Of a stretch of DNA of 64,000 bases, positions 58,426 through 64,000 are shown piece by piece. A program made the position numbers and the translations under genes. The notes under the pieces are model-generated. The model saw only the letters and a program-made list of their open reading frames with translations, did not search any database and was not told the origin of the DNA. The stretch lies in contig NZ_ML133687.1 in the NCBI RefSeq assembly GCF_003985155.1, forward strand, positions 248,001 to 312,000, in the 5' to 3' direction. The DNA is from Rhizobium vallis (GTDB taxonomy: Bacteria; Pseudomonadota; Alphaproteobacteria; Rhizobiales; Rhizobiaceae). How positions within the stretch are numbered: the first letter of the stretch is position 1; the number at the start of each line of letters is the position of its first letter.

Positions 58426-59662
58426 AACGCTGCGGCGAATAGGCCGCAATATCGATGAACGGCGTCTCGCCAGTGATGAGTTCGGCAAGCGCGCGGCCGG
58501 TCACCGGCCCGAGCGTCAGCCCGTGATGGGCATGGCCGAAGGCAAACCACAGGCCCTGATGGCGCGGCGCCTTGCCGATAACAGGCATCATGTCTGGCGT
58601 GCAGGGGCGCGCGCCCATCCAGGGTTCGGGATCGAGCCGCCTGCCGAGTGGAAAGATGGTGCGGGCAACGGCTTCAGCCCGGTCGAGCTGGACCGGCGTC
58701 TTCGGCGCATCAAGTGTTGCAAACTCCGCCCCCGTTGTCAGGCGGATGCCGCGGTTCATCGGCGCAAGGAGATAGCCGCGTTCGGCATCGAGCATCCAGT
58801 TGTTGAGCACGGCATTGCCCTCGGCGGCATAATGCATGTGATAGCCGCGCTTGACCCCGAGCGGGAAGGAATAGCCGAGCCGGCGCGTTGCAACGGCCGC
58901 CCAGGGGCCGAGCGCCATCACCGCATCGTCGGCTTCGAGCGGACCTTCCCCAGTCATGATCTTCCAGCCGGAGCCGAACGGGCCGAGCGAGGCTGCATCC
59001 CCCGTGACGAAACGGCCGCCGAGACTTTCGAAATAGCGGCGGTAAGCCGATGTCAGTGCATGCGGGTCGAGCACCGACCACGGGTCGCGCCAGTGGATGC
59101 CGCCGGCGAAATCACTGGTAAGATCAGGTTCCATGCGGGCGATATCGGCCGCACTGAGGCTGTCATACTCCACCCCGAATTCATTCTGCCAGAGTGCTGC
59201 CTCCGCAAGAGACTGGTCGCGCTTGGCCTGCGTGCGGAAAAGCTTCATCCAGCCGTCCTTGCGGATCAGCGCTTGCGCCTGCGATGCCTCGATCAGGTCC
59301 TTGTGTTCGGCGACCGAATTTTCGATCAGCGGCGCATAGGCGCGGGTAATGATCGCATGGCGCCGCGCGTTGGAGTTCCACCAGTAGCGGGCGAGAAAAG
59401 CGATCTGGCTCGGCAGCGTGCGCAGATGATAATGCGCGTCGATGCGGTTATTCAGCGCATAACGCAGCAAAAGTCCGAACTGCTGGGGAAAGCCGTAAGG
59501 CGCGACACCTTCCCGCTGGATCAGGCCGGCATTGCCGAAGGAGGTTTCGTTGCCTGGATCCTTGCGGTCAATCAGCGTTACCTGCCGGCCGCGCCGCTGC
59601 AGATGGATGGCGGTGGAAACCCCGACGATGCCGGCGCCGAGCACGATTGCGTTCTTGGTCAT
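58415..59662 (-). CDS. DadA-like FAD-dependent D-amino-acid dehydrogenase/oxidase
   Basis: 415 residues of the DAO family. The N-terminal A-I-V-L-G-A-G-I-V-G-V-S-T-A motif, D-R-K after the second strand, S-F-G-N-A-G-L-I and the C-terminal W-M-G-A-R-P-C-T-P-D-M-M-P-V-I-G segment are typical of DadA-type flavoproteins. They oxidise D-amino acids or small amines at the inner membrane. The substrate is not readable here. It is convergent on gntK. Confidence 0.8.
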   Translation of the reverse strand: MTKNAIVLGAGIVGVSTAIHLQRRGRQVTLIDRKDPGNETSFGNAGLIQREGVAPYGFPQQFGLLLRYALNNRIDAHYHLRTLPSQIAFLARYWWNSNARRHAIITRAYAPLIENSVAEHKDLIEASQAQALIRKDGWMKLFRTQAKRDQSLAEAALWQNEFGVEYDSLSAADIARMEPDLTSDFAGGIHWRDPWSVLDPHALTSAYRRYFESLGGRFVTGDAASLGPFGSGWKIMTGEGPLEADDAVMALGPWAAVATRRLGYSFPLGVKRGYHMHYAAEGNAVLNNWMLDAERGYLLAPMNRGIRLTTGAEFATLDAPKTPVQLDRAEAVARTIFPLGRRLDPEPWMGARPCTPDMMPVIGKAPRHQGLWFAFGHAHHGLTLGPVTGRALAELITGETPFIDIAAYSPQRFKP

Positions 59663-59737
59663 TTCCCCTGTGTTCCGCTTTGTTTATCGGCGTGAAAATG
59701 CCTGTGCCGATAGTATGGTGCAAACGAAAAATCGCAT

Positions 59738-60241
59738 TCATTTCAAAATCATTGCGCTTTCCAGTGCGGCATTTTCGGCCTTTACCCTGATGAGGAGAAC
59801 ACAGGCGTTGAGAAGCGAAAAGACGACCCCGTAAAGCGGCAGGCCGAAGGCGAGGGGAAGAGCGGCGATCTCGCCGATGACGATCACATAATTCGGATGC
59901 CGCAGCAGGCGATAGGGCCCTGATCTGACGAGCGGCGCGCCGGGCAGAATGATGATACGCGTCGTCCAGCGGCCTTTTAGCGTCGCCAGCACCCAGAGCC
60001 GCAACGCCTGCAACCCCATGAACAGGGCAAACCAGAAGAGCTCGACCGGCCTTCCCGCTGCAAGCAGCCACAGGCCGACGATCCAACCGGCATGCAGCGC
60101 CACCATGAGGGGATAGTGCTCCGGCGCGACCTCTCTGGCGCCCCTGGCAAGAAGGGCGGCGGTGTTGCGCCGGGCGAGCACGAGCTCACCCAGCCGCTGT
60201 GCCGTTACGAATGCCAGAAGCGCGATCGAGGGCCACATCAT
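59738..60241 (-). CDS. Isoprenylcysteine-methyltransferase-like membrane methyltransferase
   Basis: 167 residues, four to five membrane helices, with the C-terminal G-P-Y-R-L-L-R-H-P-N-Y motif (residues 109-118) that forms the S-adenosylmethionine site in the ICMT family. Its ATG overlaps the stop of the type III polyketide synthase gene (ATGA), so the two are translationally coupled. In Bacillus (BpsB/YpbQ) and Streptomyces (SrsB) relatives beside type III synthases O-methylate alkylpyrones or alkylresorcinols. The same role is therefore likely here, though not shown by sequence alone. Confidence 0.82.
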   Translation of the reverse strand: MMWPSIALLAFVTAQRLGELVLARRNTAALLARGAREVAPEHYPLMVALHAGWIVGLWLLAAGRPVELFWFALFMGLQALRLWVLATLKGRWTTRIIILPGAPLVRSGPYRLLRHPNYVIVIGEIAALPLAFGLPLYGVVFSLLNACVLLIRVKAENAALESAMILK

Positions 60242-61290
60242 GGGACCCTCCGGAGTGTGACGCAGCTTGCCGAAAAGCCTGGCCCCATGGCGATCATCGC
60301 GGCGCGCTCCGGCAATCCGGCGCGGATTGCCCGCTCCAGCACGAACAAAATGGTCGGCGAGGACATGTTGCCGTATTCGGCAAGTACGGCGCGCTCGTGA
60401 TCCAGTGTTCCCGGCACCAGCGACAGCGCGCTCTCCATCGCGGCCAGCACCTTCATGCCGCCGGGATGGCAGATGAAGCGGCCGATATCCTCCACTTTCA
60501 ATCCGTTTCGCGCCAGAATGGCCGTAACGGCCGGGCCGAGCTCCCGTTCGGCAAAGGGCGGCAGCGATTGCGCCAGTACGATGCCGAAGCCGCCGTCATC
60601 GATCTTCCAGCCCATGATATCGAGCGTGTCGGGAAAGAGATGTTCGCCTGTCGACTCCACCTCCGCCAGCCCATCTTCGCCTGATCGCAGCACGCAGGCA
60701 GCGGCGCCGTCGCCGAAAAGCGCGGTCGCGATAATGTTCGGCCGCGTCAGCTCGTCCAGCCGGAAGGCCAGCGTGCAAAGCTCGATCGAGACGAACAGCA
60801 CGACGGCGCCCGGCCGGCTTCGCGCGAGCCGCGCGGCGATCGCAAAACCCGACACGCCGGCGGCGCATCCGAGCCCGAAGACTGGCACGCGCTCGATATC
60901 GGCCCTGAAACCCATCCTGCGGGCAAGCTGCGCATCGAGGCTCGGCGTCGTGAAACCGGTGGAGGAGACCGTAACGACACAGTCGACATCGCCGGCCTCA
61001 AGCCCCGCCTGACGAAGGGCGGAGCTGGCGCTCTCGACGAAGAGCCCGCCCGCTACCTCTGCATAGGCCTGCATCCGGTCCCGCCAGCCATGTGGCTCGT
61101 CGAACCAGGCAAGCGGCCGCGCCGCATGGCGCTTTTCGATGCCGGCGCTATCGAAGACGCGGGCAAGATGGCGGAAATCCTCGAAACGGTCGGCAAACAG
61201 CCGGGCTGACGCTTCGACCGCTTGTTTCTGGAAAATGACATGTTCGGGTGCGGCGACGGCGAGGCTGACGAGTTTTACGGTATTGGTCAC
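60238..61290 (-). CDS. Type III polyketide synthase (chalcone-synthase-like)
   Basis: 350 residues with the complete catalytic triad of type III synthases: Cys142 in F-G-L-G-C-A-A-G-V-S-G, His275 in F-I-C-H-P-G-G, Asn308 in E-Y-G-N-M-S-S-P-T. The G-D-G-A-A-A-C-V segment near 193 is the conserved loop. Bacterial homologues condense a long-chain acyl-CoA with malonyl-CoA into alkylpyrones or alkylresorcinols, membrane-active lipids. No acyltransferase or P450 gene is adjacent. It forms an operon with the downstream methyltransferase. Confidence 0.9.
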   Translation of the reverse strand: MTNTVKLVSLAVAAPEHVIFQKQAVEASARLFADRFEDFRHLARVFDSAGIEKRHAARPLAWFDEPHGWRDRMQAYAEVAGGLFVESASSALRQAGLEAGDVDCVVTVSSTGFTTPSLDAQLARRMGFRADIERVPVFGLGCAAGVSGFAIAARLARSRPGAVVLFVSIELCTLAFRLDELTRPNIIATALFGDGAAACVLRSGEDGLAEVESTGEHLFPDTLDIMGWKIDDGGFGIVLAQSLPPFAERELGPAVTAILARNGLKVEDIGRFICHPGGMKVLAAMESALSLVPGTLDHERAVLAEYGNMSSPTILFVLERAIRAGLPERAAMIAMGPGFSASCVTLRRVP

Positions 61291-61458
61291 AGAATTCTCC
61301 TTGTCCCTCCGGCGGAACGAAGGAAAACACGCGGACGCCGAAATTATTCAGCTTAGATGCTTCACGAAAGGGTGATGAAAGAAATGTGAGCGGCAGCCGA
61401 ATAAAGCCTGATGCAGCGGTGTTCTCTCCTCGCAACGTCACTTTCGAGGAGTTTCCCC

Positions 61459-61995
61459 ATGACGATCATGACAGCCCGCATCGCTTCCATCGTTCTCGGC
61501 GGCTGCCTTGCCGCTTCTCTTTTCTCCGGCCCGGTCTTTGCGCTCGGCGATAATAGCAGCACAATGCCCACCTGCAAGAAGGGCGAGATCTACGACCAGA
61601 AGACCAAGAAATGCGTCAAGCAGCAGGGCGCTAACGTCTCCGACGAGAACCGCACCGACTATGCCTATTCGCTTGCCAAGGACGGCCGCTATGAAGAGGC
61701 GCTTGCCATGCTCGACACGGTCAAGGACCAGAACACGGCCGAAGTGCTGAACTATCGCGGCTATGCCACCCGCAAGCTCGGCCGCACCGACGAAGGCATT
61801 TCCTATTATCTGAAGTCGGTGAAGATGGATCCGCAATACGCCAAGGTCCGCGAATATCTCGGCGAAGCCTATGTCATCAAGGGTCAGCTCGATCTCGCCA
61901 AGGACCAGCTGAAGACAATCAAGGCGATCTGCGGCACCGGCTGTGAGGAATATCAGGATCTGAACGCCGCAATTCTCGACCCGTCGAAGATTTGA
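61459..61995 (+). CDS. Secreted TPR-repeat protein
   Basis: 178 residues. The signal peptide (residues 1-29) ends near V-F-A. A C-K-K-G-E-I-Y-D-Q-K-T-K-K-C motif precedes two to three TPR-like helices (Y-A-Y-S-L-A-K-D-G-R-Y-E-E-A-L, L-N-Y-R-G-Y-A-T-R-K-L-G-R, and Y-A-K-V-R-E-Y-L-G-E). Cys pairs at both ends could form disulphides. Start chosen at the ATG behind GAGGA. It is divergent from the polyketide synthase and 47 bases ahead of the sigma factor gene. Probably periplasmic; partner unknown. Confidence 0.8.
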   Translation: MTIMTARIASIVLGGCLAASLFSGPVFALGDNSSTMPTCKKGEIYDQKTKKCVKQQGANVSDENRTDYAYSLAKDGRYEEALAMLDTVKDQNTAEVLNYRGYATRKLGRTDEGISYYLKSVKMDPQYAKVREYLGEAYVIKGQLDLAKDQLKTIKAICGTGCEEYQDLNAAILDPSKI

Positions 61996-62042
61996 CCGGT
62001 AGGCCGTGGGCAGGAAGATGGAAGCACGAAAGGGATATTCGA

Positions 62043-62648
62043 ATGTCGGTCGCGCGCACCTATTTTCCTGCCTATAGTCACGCAAGAATGGAATCGCCTA
62101 TTCATCAGGCGATTCCGAAGGATGCAAGACGGGCGGAGGCGGCCATCCCCAGCGAAGCGGATATCAGGAGCGGCCTGACGGAAAATCTGGCGCGGCTCTG
62201 GCGTTATGGTCTCGTTCTCTCGCATCAGCGCGATGTCGCCGACGACCTGGTGCAGGCCACTTGCCTTCGCGCGCTGGAGCGCGCCGATCAATTCATGCCC
62301 GGCACGCGGCTCGATCGCTGGCTGTTTTCGATCCTGCATTCGATCTGGCTGAACGAAATCCGTTCCCGCCGGGTGCGGCAGGGCCAAGGGTTCGTCGATG
62401 CCGGGGAGGCGCTGACCTTCGACGGTGCCCACAACACCGAAACACATGTGATGGCGGGGCAGGTGCTGAAGCAGGTGAATGCACTGCCCGAGGCGCAGAG
62501 GACAGCAGTTTTCCTCGCCTATGTGGAAGGACTTTCCTATCGCGAGGTTGCAGGCATATTGGATATCCCGATCGGAACCGTGATGAGCCGGCTCGCGGCT
62601 GCCCGCGCCAAGCTCTCCGGCACCGGACCGGAAGGGGAACGGCAATGA
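62043..62648 (+). CDS. ECF-type RNA polymerase sigma factor
   Basis: About 201 residues. Sigma region 2 (L-A-R-L-W-R-Y-G-L-V-L-S-H-Q-R-D-V-A-D-D-L-V-Q-A-T-C near 45-70, W-L-F-S-I near 92) and region 4 (L-P-E-A-Q-R-T-A-V-F-L-A-Y-V-E-G-L-S-Y-R-E-V-A-G-I-L-D near 144-172) are present. An ATG 15 codons downstream is possible. The stop overlaps the next start, whose product looks like an anti-sigma factor, so this is a conventional sigma/anti-sigma pair. I could not find a matching promoter motif in the window. Confidence 0.85.
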   Translation: MSVARTYFPAYSHARMESPIHQAIPKDARRAEAAIPSEADIRSGLTENLARLWRYGLVLSHQRDVADDLVQATCLRALERADQFMPGTRLDRWLFSILHSIWLNEIRSRRVRQGQGFVDAGEALTFDGAHNTETHVMAGQVLKQVNALPEAQRTAVFLAYVEGLSYREVAGILDIPIGTVMSRLAAARAKLSGTGPEGERQ

Positions 62649-63442
62649 ACACGAAATACACCATTCCCTCTGACGAAGAGCTGACCGCCTTCATCGACGG
62701 CGAACTGACGGCCGAAGAGGCCGCGCGCATTCAAACCCTGGTAAACGAAGATCAAAGCGTTGCCGAACGGCTGGAATTTCTGGCCCGCGCCAATCTGCCG
62801 TTCGAGCAGGCCTTCGCCCCGCTTCTCTCCGAGGCACCGCGCGCGAAATTGGAGGCGATGCTCGGCGCCATCCCGGCGCAGAACAGCGCAAGCTCCGCTT
62901 CCGCATCACCAACCGCCACACGCCGCCGCTTCCTCGGCGCTCTCGCCGCTTCGCTCGTTGCCGGCATCGCCATCGACCGCGCCGTCATCGGGATCGGCAG
63001 AGGCCTTTCGGCAAAGGACGAAAACAGCGAATGGCGCGCCGTGGTGGCCGAATATATCTCGCTCTACTCCGCAGAAACGCTCGCCGGCCCCGTCCCTGCG
63101 AGAGAGGTGCAGGCCAGCCAACTCGCGAGCCTCGACGAAAAGCTCGGCCTCACGCTCTCCCCCGAAGCCGTCTCCCTTCCCGGCATCGATTTCAAACGCG
63201 CTCTGCTCCTGCAATATGACGGCAAACCGCTGGCCCAGATCGCCTACCTCGACCCCGAAACCGGCCCGATGGCGCTGTGTATCGTGCTGTCCGACGCGGG
63301 CCGCAAGGCGCCGGACCTCGAAAGCCGCAAGGGCATGAATGTGGTTTACTGGTCGAGCGAGACGCATGCTTTCATGCTGATCGGGCATGCTGCGGCGGAT
63401 AGGATGACGGCGATTGCGGATGGTGTGCGGGAGAGGGTGTGA
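62645..63442 (+). CDS. Membrane-bound anti-sigma factor (putative)
   Basis: 265 residues. The N-terminus carries the D-E-E-L-T-A-F-I-D-G-E-L-T-A-E-E pattern of anti-sigma domains. One membrane segment lies near 95-113 after an R-R-R-F-L-G-A stretch, which could also be a Tat-like signal. The C-terminal ~150 residues would be periplasmic. It overlaps the sigma gene stop by four bases and so is co-translated. No zinc-binding HxxxCxxC is seen, so it is not a ZAS-type anti-sigma. The signal it senses is unknown. Confidence 0.78.
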   Translation: MNTKYTIPSDEELTAFIDGELTAEEAARIQTLVNEDQSVAERLEFLARANLPFEQAFAPLLSEAPRAKLEAMLGAIPAQNSASSASASPTATRRRFLGALAASLVAGIAIDRAVIGIGRGLSAKDENSEWRAVVAEYISLYSAETLAGPVPAREVQASQLASLDEKLGLTLSPEAVSLPGIDFKRALLLQYDGKPLAQIAYLDPETGPMALCIVLSDAGRKAPDLESRKGMNVVYWSSETHAFMLIGHAAADRMTAIADGVRERV

Positions 63443-63470
63443 GGGATTTGCGTAAATACCAGTTCCTGTT

Positions 63471-64000
63471 TTAGTACCGCAGAAAACGACGAAGCAGCTC
63501 TTTTAAAGCAAAAGGCAGATATTGCTGTGCCCAGCGCCTGCGAGTTACGTGCCGCGATGAGCGCAAACCGCCGGAAAATCCTGGAGTAATTTTTCGCACT
63601 CTCTCTAATGTTTGCATGAGCGCGCTTTCATAAGCGAGATAGACCTCGTTAGGTTCTGGGCAAATGGATGTGTAAAAGGTCGAGAGTCGATCGAAACCAC
63701 CATTATCAAGCAGTTGAAACTGATGGAAATGGTAAAAGATCAGCGGTGACGCATCAACAATAATGGCGCCGGTCGCATCCACGCTGAACGCGTGCTTCTC
63801 GTAATTCCACGGCGCAACGCCTGCACCTGGATGCTCTATAATATGACAGTTCTTATATCGGTCCGGCCACTCATCGAGATATTTCTGATCCCCCATTTTT
63901 CCGTCTTCGAGACGATAGTAGCACCATTCGATGCATTGATCGCGCCACCTGGAAAGACAGGCCATTCCTTCTTCGCTGCGTCGGAACGTAACCCACTCTA
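63471..64000 (-). CDS. Glycosyltransferase-like protein, 3' part
   Basis: The frame is open to the window edge, so at least 176 residues are seen and the start is outside. The text resembles nucleotide-sugar-transferase-like proteins from polysaccharide clusters: C-I-E-W-C-Y, G-D-Q-K-Y-L-D-E-W, H-P-G-A-G-V-A-P-W-N and I-F-Y-H-F-H are characteristic. G+C is visibly lower and codon use less biased than in neighbouring genes, which suggests transfer from elsewhere or a surface-polysaccharide island beginning here. Sugar and acceptor cannot be deduced. Confidence 0.6.
   Translation of the reverse strand, partial: EWVTFRRSEEGMACLSRWRDQCIEWCYYRLEDGKMGDQKYLDEWPDRYKNCHIIEHPGAGVAPWNYEKHAFSVDATGAIIVDASPLIFYHFHQFQLLDNGGFDRLSTFYTSICPEPNEVYLAYESALMQTLERVRKITPGFSGGLRSSRHVTRRRWAQQYLPFALKELLRRFLRY

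Noticed and set aside
61311..61345. GGAAC box as an EcfG-type promoter between the synthase and the TPR gene
   Set aside because: No CGTT-type -10 element at the required spacing.

Overview
The window looks like a stretch of the chromosome of a fast-growing Rhizobium, most likely the R. leguminosarum/R. etli group. Supporting signs are the high GC coding bias, a complete agl alpha-glucoside operon beside zwf-pgl-edd, the order acetoacetyl-CoA synthetase / CbrA-like kinase / phasin, an Rrf2 protein closely resembling RirA, and a tRNA-His of the alphaproteobacterial type. I see no transposase, integrase, phage module, rRNA or CRISPR array. Almost all of it is densely packed housekeeping and nutrient-uptake DNA. 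Only the last ~550 bases look compositionally different.

Layout: (1) 1-2552, the end of a flagellar operon (fliR fragment and four small flagellar-cluster genes). (2) 2793-5583, a WecG/TagA-type glycosyltransferase and a Wzz/GumC-like chain-length protein without a kinase domain. (3) 5703-6602 folD, convergent on aglR with no gap. (4) 6603-14479, aglR facing aglEFGAK: repressor, binding protein, two permeases, GH13 alpha-glucosidase and ATPase. (5) 15092-19164, zwf-pgl-edd, the entry into the Entner-Doudoroff pathway and a logical sink for the glucose AglA releases. (6) 19301-22046, puuA-puuB-like putrescine catabolism genes. (7) 22135-34266, an HI0933-family flavoprotein, two chemoreceptors (the first behind a nine-codon overlapping leader ORF), LysR and LuxR-type regulators, and isocitrate lyase divergent from a ScfR/RamB-type regulator. 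(8) 34393-38483, a potFGHI-like polyamine importer, which pairs functionally with (6). (9) 38584-47477, an AsmA-like protein and the PHB-linked set acsA2 / cbrA / phaP. (10) 47607-51965, tRNA-His, small unknown genes, a LysR-monooxygenase pair, mmsA and rirA. (11) 52305-58425, dppABCDF and gluconokinase. (12) 58415-64000, a DadA-like oxidase, a two-gene type III polyketide synthase plus ICMT-like methyltransferase operon, a TPR protein, an ECF sigma/anti-sigma pair, and the 3' part of a glycosyltransferase that runs off the end.

The parts most worth following up are the polyketide synthase-methyltransferase operon, which resembles Gram-positive alkylpyrone/alkylresorcinol methyl-ether systems; the overlapping leader ORF at the first chemoreceptor; a shared TGC-AAT-GCA element upstream of both phaP and acsA2; two hairpins whose loops expose anti-Shine-Dalgarno sequence; and a family of dispersed intergenic hairpin repeats.
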